The position numbers were made by a program, and so were the translations under genes. The notes under the pieces were generated by a model that was not told the origin of the DNA, searched no databases, and saw only the letters and a program-made list of their open reading frames with translations. Below, piece by piece: positions 35,265-43,425 of a stretch of DNA of 64,000 nucleotides. The stretch's first letter is position 1; each line of letters begins with the position of its first letter. This stretch comes from Thiohalorhabdus sp. Cl-TMA (GTDB taxonomy: Bacteria; Pseudomonadota; Gammaproteobacteria; Thiohalorhabdales; Thiohalorhabdaceae): positions 90,731 to 154,730 of the forward strand of contig NZ_JBGUAW010000011.1 in the NCBI RefSeq assembly GCF_041821045.1. The letters are read 5' to 3'.

Positions 35265-36104
35265 CTAGCGGGTGAGTGTCCCGCTGTCCCGGGAAGGGGC
35301 GGATTCCGGCGGCGTCTCTTGCAGCGATTGGTGGATGGCGCGCCGGGTGTCCTCCAGCGCGGCCTGGCTGACGGTGAAGAGCCGCTGACGGGGCTGGTCG
35401 AGGTCGACGATGAGCAGCATAACCGCCGCGAAGGCCACCACCAGGGCAGTGGTGGCCGGAAGGTTGCGGGTGCCGCCCAGGCCGAATTGATAGCCCATGA
35501 CGCCCATGGACAGGAAGGCCACCAGATACAGCGTCCACAGCAGGCTCGGCGGCACGCGGTTGCGCAGGGCTACGGTGACACGCTCCTCGTGCAGATCGAT
35601 GGTTTCGTTCAGCGCATCTATGAACAGACCCACCGGCTCCGAGCGCGGCCGCTGGGCCGCCATCCGGTCCGCGATCTCCCACAGGGCGGTCTGGATTGCC
35701 ACCGGCCGCTTGAGCCCCTCCTGAAGGGTCTCCCTCCGCTGAGCCGCCTCCAGGCGGACATCCACGTACTCGGCGAGCAGAAGGCGTGCCCGGCGCCGCT
35801 CCGGCGGGGACAGGAAATCCGTGCGCAGGAACGTGGTGCCGATGGCATTGGCCTCCTCCAGCACCAGCTGCTTGCGGGTCATGAAACGGTTTTCGGCGAT
35901 ACTGAAGCTGATAGCAAGAAGAAACCCCAGCAGCGCCAGAATGGCTGCCAGAGCCGTACCTGCCTGGGACTTGGCCTCCGGGTCCGCCTTACCCCTGCGC
36001 CGACGGCCGAGGAAATGGCCCGCCTCCACCATGGCCAGGAAAAGCAAGATGGTGCCGATATAAAAGACCCACCAGAAATACTCCGCGGCCAGCACCCAAT
36101 CCAT
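35265..36104 (-). CDS. DUF4239-like membrane protein
   Basis: This 279-residue protein has about four membrane segments: one near the start (WWVFYIGTILLFLAMVEA), one at 50-68 (ALAAILALLGFLLAISFSI), and two near 205-250. The layout with SFSIAENRFMTRKQLVLEEANAIGTTFLR after TM2 is typical of DUF4239/bestrophin-like proteins found in many proteobacteria. Function is unknown, possibly ion conductance. Confidence 0.78.
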   Translation of the reverse strand: MDWVLAAEYFWWVFYIGTILLFLAMVEAGHFLGRRRRGKADPEAKSQAGTALAAILALLGFLLAISFSIAENRFMTRKQLVLEEANAIGTTFLRTDFLSPPERRRARLLLAEYVDVRLEAAQRRETLQEGLKRPVAIQTALWEIADRMAAQRPRSEPVGLFIDALNETIDLHEERVTVALRNRVPPSLLWTLYLVAFLSMGVMGYQFGLGGTRNLPATTALVVAFAAVMLLIVDLDQPRQRLFTVSQAALEDTRRAIHQSLQETPPESAPSRDSGTLTR

Positions 36105-36399
36105 TATTCACGCTCCCGTTTGCAGGCACGCGGGTACGTAGAAGCATCAAACGGCACCCGACCCGATGGGTTCCAAACTAGGGCGGCGGATAGGGTGGGG
36201 TAAATGCGGAATAACGGAAGGCGCTTATGAAATAGCCCCAAAAGGAGAGTGACACAGACTTCCCGGGTGCAACCTTTCGGTCGGACCCCGGAAAAACCGA
36301 GATACGCCTAGCAAGTGCAAGGCAGCCCCGGGCGCTACTATTTCAAGAATAGAAACTTCCTGATAATTCCTATACATATAAACTATAAAGGAGACAAAA

Positions 36400-36993
36400 A
36401 TGAAAAGATTTAACGACCAGAACCTGAAGATCGCTGAAATCCGTATGGAGAAAGGCAGCCGCGCCGCCCGGCAGATTGCCGCTCAATCAAGGCTCTCCAA
36501 GGGGGTCATGCTGAGCAGGGCCGGTGAAATTTTTGAAAAATACAAGGACAGCGTACCGGTATCCAGCCTGTTCATCCTATCCAGGGCAAACCTGGATTTC
36601 GGGAATTATTCCGAGGCGATCTACTACGCAACCCGGGCCTCGAAACTCTCCGAAAACAGAATGTTCCGACCCGAAGCCCTGCGGTTCAAGGCCCAGGCCC
36701 TGTTTTATTAAAATAAGGAAAACGAAACTGCCACCCGGCGGGCCCTCCGCCGCTCCATAAAGGAATCCGAAAAGATTCAGGGCCCCCTCGGGGCCCGGTT
36801 AACCGTCGGGACCTATGCGGAATGGATCATCATGGAATCCATACGCGGCAACTGCTCGAAAGGGGAGGAAATACTCCAGAAGCTGCGCAGCAGGATCGCC
36901 CGGCTGAAAAACCCCGAGCCATTGAAAGTACTGGCCCGATCCCGCTTGCAACAGGGTCCTTACAAGCGCAACCCCTGTGAATTGAATATGTAG
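36400..36993 (+). pseudogene. TPR-like protein interrupted by an in-frame stop
   Basis: The frame from ATG 36400 (AAAGGAG upstream) codes a lysine-rich helical protein with a repeat-like unit VSSLFILSRANLDFGNYSEA. It meets TAA at 36709 after 103 codons, then continues without another stop for 94 codons (NKENETATRRALRRSIKE and on) to TAG at 36991. A single C-to-T change (CAA to TAA) would explain it. No family is recognised. The gene is lower in GC than its neighbours and may be acquired. The first part might still be made as a short protein. Confidence 0.65.
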
Positions 36994-37166
36994 CTCTTAT
37001 TCTGAATGCGCTCCCCGGAGGCTTCGGGCTACCGGGCACTCGAAACCGCCCGGTACCGCTCCGGTGGCATACTCCTGTTGGGGTCAAACCCGGCCGGTGC
37101 TACGGTCGGAGCATGTGCATTCCCGCCTGGGGGAAGCCCCCGGTGCAACCACACGGAGAATGGCCC

Positions 37167-37631
37167 ATGGCCCAGGAAGCGGACGCGGAGAACCAGGCGG
37201 TGGTCGACGAGGCCCCGGCCCTGGCCGAGAACATCACGGAGCACCTGCAGGCGGCCCTGAGCTCGGTGACGGAAACCCTCGGCATCGGCATGCAGCAATG
37301 GAGCGCCGGCGACGACGAGGTGATCCTCGGGGTCCTTACCCGGTACACCGAGTTCGTGGCCCATTCCAAGGGCTTCCGGCCCGGCGGCAATTTCCACGCC
37401 GGCCTCCTCTACCACACCTTCGAGCGGGCCTTCTATGACGACGGCACCCTGATCCAGCAGGTGGAGGACTACATGAACCGGGAGGAGCGCCCCGAGCACT
37501 TCGAGAAGGGGCTCAACCTCGGGGAGGCTACCGTTCGCACCATCCTCCGGAACAAGGAGGAATCCGTGGAGGCTCCCGTCCGCTCCGCCTTCACCAGCAA
37601 CATGACGGAATACTTCCAGGCCCGGGCCTGA
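37167..37631 (+). CDS. Hypothetical soluble protein
   Basis: This 154-residue acidic protein is mostly helical, with ITEHLQAALSSVTETLGIGM in the front and TRYTEFVAHSKGFRPGGNFH in the middle. I do not recognise it. ATG 37167 follows GGAG at ten bases. Composition and codon use match neighbouring genes, so it is probably real. Confidence 0.6.
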   Translation: MAQEADAENQAVVDEAPALAENITEHLQAALSSVTETLGIGMQQWSAGDDEVILGVLTRYTEFVAHSKGFRPGGNFHAGLLYHTFERAFYDDGTLIQQVEDYMNREERPEHFEKGLNLGEATVRTILRNKEESVEAPVRSAFTSNMTEYFQARA

Positions 37632-37701
37632 GCCGGTCCGCTTCCGCCCGGGTCCGGGATACCCGTTTCCAGGCGGTTCTTCATCAGCCAGCGAGATACG
37701 G

Positions 37702-37942
37702 ATGGACCGATTCCTTCAGGCCGCTTTGGAAGAGGCGGAGAAAGGCTACCGCGAAGGCGGGATTCCCAACGGCGCGGTGCTCGTGCGCGGGGGCCGTACT
37801 GCTCTATGGCATTCCCAGGGTGGTGATTGGCGAGAACCGGACCTTCCTCGGCGAGGAGGAGCTGCTTCGCGCCCGGGGCGTGACGGTGAGGGTGGCGCAG
37901 GACGCCGCTCCCGCGCTCTGGAACGAGGATATCGGGGGATAA
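37702..37942 (+). pseudogene. Cytosine/nucleoside deaminase with internal deletion
   Basis: The first 30 codons (MDRFLQAALEEAEKGYREGG, then IPNGAVLVRGG) match the start of small Fcy1-like cytosine deaminases. From 37796 a second frame reads LLYGIPRVVIGENRTFLGEE and ends ALWNEDIGG at a TAA (37940), the C-terminus of the same family. Everything between, including the HAE zinc/proton-shuttle site and the PCxxC zinc site, is gone, and the join shifts frame. A second short loss lies before ALWNED. The gene cannot make active enzyme. Confidence 0.82.
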
Positions 37943-37969
37943 GGGGGCCGGTTGCGGCGACTCGGGGAC

Positions 37970-38497
37970 TCAGCCCACTCCTTGCTCCAGCCCGGGCATC
38001 CAGGGCAGATCGGTCACGCCGGGGTCGTAGCCGAGCTGCATCATCAGGGTGGTGACCTGGCCCCGGTGATGGGTCTGATGATTGAACACGTGCGCCGCCA
38101 GAATCCAGGCCGGACGCGATCGCGTCGCCCCGTCGATCCCACTGGTCCAGGACACCTCCCCGCGCAGCCACGCCGCATCCACCCCCTCGGCCCACGCCAG
38201 GATCTCGCCATCCAGCGCCTCGCGCGCCGTCCGCAGCGCCCGGAAGTCCGAGAACTGCTCGTCGGCCGCCCCGCCTTCGGGTCTCGGCCGGTCCGTGAAG
38301 CGGCTCATCCAGACGCCGTCACCCCACAGCAGGTGATTCAGCGTGCCGTGGATGGAGCCGAAGAACGCGCCCAGGTCCCGCCGCCGGTCGGCCTCCGGAA
38401 TCTCCGTGCAACGCTCGTAGATCCGCTCGTTCATCCAGCGGTTGTAGCGCGCCATGGTCAGGCAGTATTCCCGGTCGATCACGGCGGGCTCCTCCAT
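37970..38497 (-). CDS. DinB-family putative metal-dependent enzyme
   Basis: This 175-residue four-helix protein has the three-histidine metal site of DinB/YfiT-like proteins: IHGTLNHLLWGD (His near 54) and HVFNHQTHHRGQVTTLMMQLG (two late His). Members are thiol-dependent transferases or have unknown roles. It is 22 bp upstream of the selO stop on the same strand but transcribed after it. Confidence 0.87.
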   Translation of the reverse strand: MEEPAVIDREYCLTMARYNRWMNERIYERCTEIPEADRRRDLGAFFGSIHGTLNHLLWGDGVWMSRFTDRPRPEGGAADEQFSDFRALRTAREALDGEILAWAEGVDAAWLRGEVSWTSGIDGATRSRPAWILAAHVFNHQTHHRGQVTTLMMQLGYDPGVTDLPWMPGLEQGVG

Positions 38498-38519
38498 GGG
38501 TGCGGTGCGGCGACTCGAA

Positions 38520-40022
38520 TCAGGTACCGCAGAAGGTCTGCGTCACCACCTCTTCCGGACTCGGCGGCTCGGCCAGGTGGGCGTAATCCGGGTGGTCGGC
38601 GTAGGGCTCGGTAAGCACCGTGAGCAGATCATCGATGGGCCGGAGGTCCCCCTCGTTCATGGCCGCCTCGATGGCCTGTTCCACCCGGTGATTGCGCGGT
38701 ATATAGGCGGGATTCACCGACCGCATGTCGACGCGCCGGGAGGCGTCGTCCCTTTCCTCGGCGGCAAGGCGCTCGCGCCAAGTGCGGGCCCAGGCATCGA
38801 AGTCCGATGGATCCTCGAACAGCGCGCGCACGGCCTCGTCAGCCCCGTCCGGTTCCCGTTTCAGGTCGGCGAGACGGCGGAAGGTCAGGGTGAAGTCGGC
38901 CCGCTGCTTGGCCATGCGCCCGAGCAGATCCAGGGCCAGGTCCGCGTCGCCCTCGCGCTCCTCCGCCAGACCCAGCTTGCGGCGTAGGCCGGCGTGGTAG
39001 CGGGCGTTCAGCCGCTCCTCGAAGGGATCGAGCACCTCGTGGGCGGCGGCCAGCGCGGTATCGGCATCGTCCGAGATCAGCGGCAGCAGGGTCTCGGCGA
39101 AGCGCGCCAGATCCCAGTGGCCGATCCGCGGCTGCTGGTCATAGGCATAGCGGCCATGGCGATCGATGGAGCTGAAGACCGTGGCCGGGTGGTAGTCGTC
39201 CATGAAGGCGCAGGGGCCGTAGTCCAGGGTCTCGCCGGCGACGGAGATGTTGTCCGTGTTCATCACGCCGTGGATGAAGCCCACCAGCAGCCAGTCGGCG
39301 ATGAGGTCGGCGGTGCGGTCGGCAACGGCGCCGATTAGCGCCTTGTAGGGCTGCCCCGCCTCCGCCAGCTCCGGATAGTGGCGCTCGATGACGTAATCGG
39401 CGAGCGCCCGCACCGTTTCCAGTTCGCCGCGCCGGAAGAAGTACTCGAAGGTCCCCACCCGCACGTGGCTGGCCGCCACCCGCGCGATCACACCGCCCGG
39501 CTCCATCCGCTGGCGCAGCACCGGGTCGCCGGTGGACACCATGGCCAGCGCGCGAGTGGTGGAAACGCCGAGGGCGGCCATGCCCTCGCTCACCAGATAC
39601 TCCCGGATCACCGGGCCCAGGGAAGCCCGTCCGTCACCGGCGCGGGAAAACGGGGTCTGGCCGGCACCCTTGAGCTGAATGTCGCGCCGTACGCCGTCGC
39701 AATCCATCACCTCGCCCAGCAGCACCGCCCGGCCGTCACCGAGCTGGGGCACGAAATTGCCGAACTGGTGCCCGGCATAGGCAAGCGCCAGGGGCGCGGC
39801 ACCTTCGGGCACATGATTACCGGCAAGCACGGCCACCCCGTCCGAAGCACCCAGGGCTTCGGGATCCAGCCCCAGATGCCGGGCCAGCTCTACATTGAGG
39901 CGCACCAGCTGTGGCGCGGAGACCTCGGTGGGCGCCACCCGCGCGTAGCAGGCCTCCGGAAGACGCAGGTAGCTGTTTTCGAGGGTCAGCGGCTCGGCGA
40001 TCGGCGTTTCGGCTTCGTTCAA
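38520..40022 (-). CDS. selO: Protein adenylyltransferase SelO (YdiU)
   Basis: This 500-residue pseudokinase-fold enzyme transfers AMP to protein hydroxyl groups. Landmarks are LALAYAGHQFGNFVPQLGDG, IQLKGAGQTPFSRAGDGRA, MNTDNIS and YGPCAFMDDY (metal-binding Asn and Asp), and the C-terminal TQTFCGT with a Cys near the end that can form a regulatory disulfide. The start appears to be TTG at 40022; no closer ATG gives a full-length protein. Confidence 0.95.
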   Translation of the reverse strand: MNEAETPIAEPLTLENSYLRLPEACYARVAPTEVSAPQLVRLNVELARHLGLDPEALGASDGVAVLAGNHVPEGAAPLALAYAGHQFGNFVPQLGDGRAVLLGEVMDCDGVRRDIQLKGAGQTPFSRAGDGRASLGPVIREYLVSEGMAALGVSTTRALAMVSTGDPVLRQRMEPGGVIARVAASHVRVGTFEYFFRRGELETVRALADYVIERHYPELAEAGQPYKALIGAVADRTADLIADWLLVGFIHGVMNTDNISVAGETLDYGPCAFMDDYHPATVFSSIDRHGRYAYDQQPRIGHWDLARFAETLLPLISDDADTALAAAHEVLDPFEERLNARYHAGLRRKLGLAEEREGDADLALDLLGRMAKQRADFTLTFRRLADLKREPDGADEAVRALFEDPSDFDAWARTWRERLAAEERDDASRRVDMRSVNPAYIPRNHRVEQAIEAAMNEGDLRPIDDLLTVLTEPYADHPDYAHLAEPPSPEEVVTQTFCGT

Positions 40023-40282
40023 CGTTATTACCTGTCCCCAGCGCCGCCGGAAGGTGGGCCGGGCGAAATTCCGAGTGTATCGGTGAGGAAATTTCGGGGA
40101 TTGTGCGGGTTCGGTGCGGCGGGTTCAACGGGGACCTGTCGCCGGGCCCGGAGGGGTGGCCTTCGGCCCAAGACCCCGGGAGGGCCTACGGCGGCACATG
40201 CCAGGTCGTACTTGACAGGCCACAAGCCGGTCAAATTTCGATAGGGTGTCGCTCCGCCACCCCACCTCAGCCGGAGGACGCT

Positions 40283-40564
40283 ATGCGCCACAACATCGCC
40301 CACGCCCTCGTCCAGGATCAGGACATCAACTTCGCGGTGGTATCCGTGGTGGATGCCGCCATCTCCGAGCCCGTCCAGGCCCAGAAGCTCATCGAGACCT
40401 TGCAGGCCGCCTACGGCTGCCCCGTGGTCCTGATGGGCGAGGAGAACCACCAGCTTTTCGGCCGCCAGGACATCGTGGACTTTCTCAACCAGTTCGAGCC
40501 CGCCCAGCTTCCCTGGGAGGAAACCCAGATCGATATCCCGGACCCATCCCGGGGCGAGGCGTAA
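40283..40564 (+). CDS. Conserved-looking small protein, function unknown
   Basis: This 93-residue protein (MRHNIAHALVQDQDINFAVV onward) has a mixed helix/strand pattern, including QKLIETLQAAYGCPVVLMGE and IVDFLNQFEPAQLPW. No family is recognised. CCGGAGGACGCT gives a strong ribosome site, and a TTGACA-like box at 40213 could be its promoter. It resembles small proteins of unknown role that modulate other enzymes, but no claim is made. Confidence 0.62.
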   Translation: MRHNIAHALVQDQDINFAVVSVVDAAISEPVQAQKLIETLQAAYGCPVVLMGEENHQLFGRQDIVDFLNQFEPAQLPWEETQIDIPDPSRGEA

Positions 40565-40620
40565 TCCCAGTTCGAGTTGAAGCATCGTCCCTCTAAGAGC
40601 GTCTCCTATTAGTATTAGGA

Positions 40621-40690
40621 GTCAGGTCTTGTTTTTTGCACATTCACTGGCATCTCGCCGGGATCAGTGAAGCAAAAAGCAAGACCTGAC
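40621..40690. repeat. Inverted-repeat (REP/MITE-like) element, copy 1
   Basis: GTCAGGTCTTGTTTTTTGC (40621-40639) and its near-perfect inverse (40672-40690) flank an inner smaller dyad (TTCACTG/CAGTGAA). The same outer arm recurs at 46571-46633. The two copies bracket the efflux operon. Confidence 0.85.
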
Positions 40691-40823
40691 CCCTTTCGCT
40701 CGTTTGCATTCCCCATGCAGCCCGGAGAGACCACGAGGCCCCTGCTGGAATCCAGCCCAGAGAACCGGTAACCTCCCGGACGGCCCGGATTTTCCGCGGG
40801 CGACCCGAATACGAGGGCGCGGG

Positions 40824-42287
40824 TTGGCACCAGACGCCAGGACTTTTCATCGGTGGAGACGGCGTGGGGCGCTGCACGGTGCCGTGGTCGTCCTGCTGCT
40901 GGTCCTGGTGCCGGGCTGCGGTTTCCGGGACTACGAGCCCAAACCTCTCTCGACCGACGCGTTCCCGGCGCAATTTCGCACCCGCGATCTGGATTCGCAG
41001 GAGCTACGGCGCTACCTCGAGCGGGTCGGCTACGCCGAGCCCGGTCAGCCGATCAGGGAGTGGGGCCTGACCGGGCTCACCCTGGCGGGCTTCTACTACA
41101 GCCCCGAGCTGGCCGTCGCCGAGGCCGACTGGCATCTGCGCCGGGCGGGAGAGATCACCGCCGGCCAGCGCCCCAACCCCTCCCTGAGCTTCCCGGCGGA
41201 ATACCACACCGACCCCAGCGGGGACGAGGGCTCCCCCTGGGTATTCGGCTCGGTGGTCGACGTATTGTTCGAGGCGCCCGGCAAGCGCGATGCCCGCCGT
41301 GACCGCGCCGACGCCCTGAGCCTTGCCGGCCGCATCGAGCTCGAGCACGCCGCCTGGCGGCTGCACAGCCGCGTGCGCCAGGCGCTAATCGAGCTACGCG
41401 CCGCCCGCCGGCGCCGGGACCTGCTGCGGGAGGAAGCGGAGCTGAACGAGAAGACCCTTCGGCTCCTCGAAGAGCGGGCCCGGGCCGGGCAGGTCAGCAC
41501 CTTCCGGGTCACCACCCTGCGCATGGACCGGGCGCGCACCCGCATGGAGCTGGCCCGCCAGCGGGGGCGGATCGCCGAGGCGCGTCACGCCCTCGCCGAG
41601 GCGGTGGCCGTGCCGGAGGAGAAGCTCCGCGAAGTCAGCCTCGCCTTTCCCGAGGTGCAACCGGGGCCCGGCGGGCAGCTGGACATGGAGCGATTGCGCG
41701 GCTTGGCACTGCGCCGCCGCTACGACATCCGCCGGGCGGTGGCCGAGTACGCCGCCCGGGAAGCGGCCCTGCGCCGCGAGATCCGCGCCCAGTATCCCGA
41801 TCTCAGCCTCTCCCCGGGGCTGCTGTTCGACCAGTCGGAGCTGGTCTGGATGCTGGGGGCCTCGTGGACGGTTCCCCTGTTCAACCGCAACGAGGGCCCC
41901 ATCGCCGAGGCGCTGGCGCGCCGCCGCCTCGCGCGCAAGCGCTTCCTGAAGCTGCAGACGCGGGTCCTGCAGAAGCTGGCCGAGCGCCGTGACCGCTATC
42001 GGGCGCGGAATTCGGCGCTGTCGGAGGCGCGCTCGCTGCTGCGGGACGCCCGGGAGCGCCAGACCAGCCGCCGCAAGCAGTACAAGGCGGGCTACCTGGA
42101 CCGCCTGGCACTGCTGCGCGGCCGCCGTGAGCTGGTCCGGGCCCGGCGCACCGTGGCCGAGGCGGAGACGGCACGCCGGCTCGCCCTCGCGGGCGTGCGC
42201 GACGCCCTGCAGCGGCCCCTGTCCGGGCGCCTCGCGCTCGACCGGGCACTGCAGCCCCTGATCGAAGAGACCGGAGCGGACCCATGA
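40824..42287 (+). CDS. TolC-family outer-membrane efflux lipoprotein
   Basis: This product of about 487 residues is predicted to be the outer-membrane channel of a tripartite efflux pump. A basic leader and hydrophobic stretch end in lipobox LVLVPGC, and the body has the two long helical hairpins of TolC proteins (RIELEHAAWRLHSRVRQALI; ARETALRREI-type repeats). No ATG is available; TTG 40824 after GAGGG gives a sensible signal peptide. It overlaps the adaptor gene by 4 bp. Confidence 0.85.
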   Translation: MAPDARTFHRWRRRGALHGAVVVLLLVLVPGCGFRDYEPKPLSTDAFPAQFRTRDLDSQELRRYLERVGYAEPGQPIREWGLTGLTLAGFYYSPELAVAEADWHLRRAGEITAGQRPNPSLSFPAEYHTDPSGDEGSPWVFGSVVDVLFEAPGKRDARRDRADALSLAGRIELEHAAWRLHSRVRQALIELRAARRRRDLLREEAELNEKTLRLLEERARAGQVSTFRVTTLRMDRARTRMELARQRGRIAEARHALAEAVAVPEEKLREVSLAFPEVQPGPGGQLDMERLRGLALRRRYDIRRAVAEYAAREAALRREIRAQYPDLSLSPGLLFDQSELVWMLGASWTVPLFNRNEGPIAEALARRRLARKRFLKLQTRVLQKLAERRDRYRARNSALSEARSLLRDARERQTSRRKQYKAGYLDRLALLRGRRELVRARRTVAEAETARRLALAGVRDALQRPLSGRLALDRALQPLIEETGADP

Positions 42288-43399
42288 AGCGCCTGCTCGG
42301 CACCGCCGCCCTTCTTCTGCTGCTCGCCGCTGCGGGCTTCCTGGCGGCCCAGGCCCTGGCACCCGGCGCCGGCGGCCTGCGCTCCGGGCTCATCGCCCTA
42401 CTGGGCGGGTCGCCCCGGGAAACGGTTACCGCGGAAGGCGGGGGCGAAGATGAGGCGGAGGAGGAGCCTGGCGGCCGCCGCCTGGTGGTGCGCGACGGCG
42501 CCGTGGCGGTACGGCTGAGCACGGAAGCGCAGGAGCGCGGCGCCCTCCGCACCCGGGCCCTCGAAGCGCGCGACCGCCCCCTGGAGACGGTGGCCTACGG
42601 CCGGGTGGTGGACATCGCGCCGCTGGTGGATCTGCGCGGCCGCTATCGGCAGACCCGCACCGAACTGCAGGCGGCGGAGGCCCGACGCCGGGAAGCGGCC
42701 GCCGACTACCGGCGGCTGGAGTCCCTCAGCGAAGGCGCCGGCAACATCTCCCGGCGCCAGCTCCAGAGCGCCCGCACCCGGCTGGCCGAGGCCCGTGCCA
42801 AGTTGGACGGGCTGCGCCGCCGCCTCGCCGGCCTGCGCACCCAAGCCGAGCTGCGCTGGGGCCCGCTTCTGGCAGAGACGGCCCTGACCGGCGGGGAGCG
42901 CTTCAGGGCCCTGGTGGAACGGCAGCAGGTACTGATCCGGCTGACCCTGCCCCCCGCGCAACGGCTCCCGGAGGGGACGCGCTCCGTACCCGTGCATCCC
43001 GGCGGGGAGCGGGCAGCGGCGCGCTCCGCCACGCTGGTGGGCCCGGCCACGGAGGTGACGCCCGGCCTGCCGGGGGAGACCTATTACCTGCGAACCGGGG
43101 CCGGCGGTCTGCGCACCGGCATGCCCGTCCAGGCCTGGGTGCCCCAGGGCGGTTCCGGGCTCCGCGGCGTCCGGGTGCCGGCCGAAGCCGTGGTCTGGTA
43201 CGGCGGCAGCCCCTGGGTCTACCGCCGCGCCGGCAAGGAGCTGTTCGTACGGCGCCCGCTGCGGGGCGAGGCGCAGGGCGGCTCCTGGTTCGTCACCAAG
43301 GGCCTGCAGGCGGGCGACCGGGTGGTCACCGCCGGCGCCCAGATGCTGCTTTCCGAAGAGCTCCGGGCGCAGATCCCGGAAGAGGACGGGGACGACTGA
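42284..43399 (+). CDS. RND efflux periplasmic adaptor
   Basis: This 371-residue membrane-fusion protein has an N-terminal anchor (residues 5-25), an acidic linker, a helical hairpin (RYRQTRTELQAAEARRREAA to LDGLRRRLAGLRTQ) and beta-barrel domains ending in GLQAGDRVVTAGAQMLLSEE, the usual end of CusB/CzcB-like adaptors. The lipoyl halves are short. It connects the TolC-like channel to the RND pump, with gene order C-B-A as in metal exporters. Confidence 0.88.
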   Translation: MKRLLGTAALLLLLAAAGFLAAQALAPGAGGLRSGLIALLGGSPRETVTAEGGGEDEAEEEPGGRRLVVRDGAVAVRLSTEAQERGALRTRALEARDRPLETVAYGRVVDIAPLVDLRGRYRQTRTELQAAEARRREAAADYRRLESLSEGAGNISRRQLQSARTRLAEARAKLDGLRRRLAGLRTQAELRWGPLLAETALTGGERFRALVERQQVLIRLTLPPAQRLPEGTRSVPVHPGGERAAARSATLVGPATEVTPGLPGETYYLRTGAGGLRTGMPVQAWVPQGGSGLRGVRVPAEAVVWYGGSPWVYRRAGKELFVRRPLRGEAQGGSWFVTKGLQAGDRVVTAGAQMLLSEELRAQIPEEDGDD

Positions 43400-43425
43400 T
43401 GGCCGCCCCGGGGACCTCCTAGCCC

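Noticed and set aside
38520..40022. Selenocysteine in SelO
   Set aside because: The C-terminal position is encoded by TGC (Cys), and no in-frame TGA is present.
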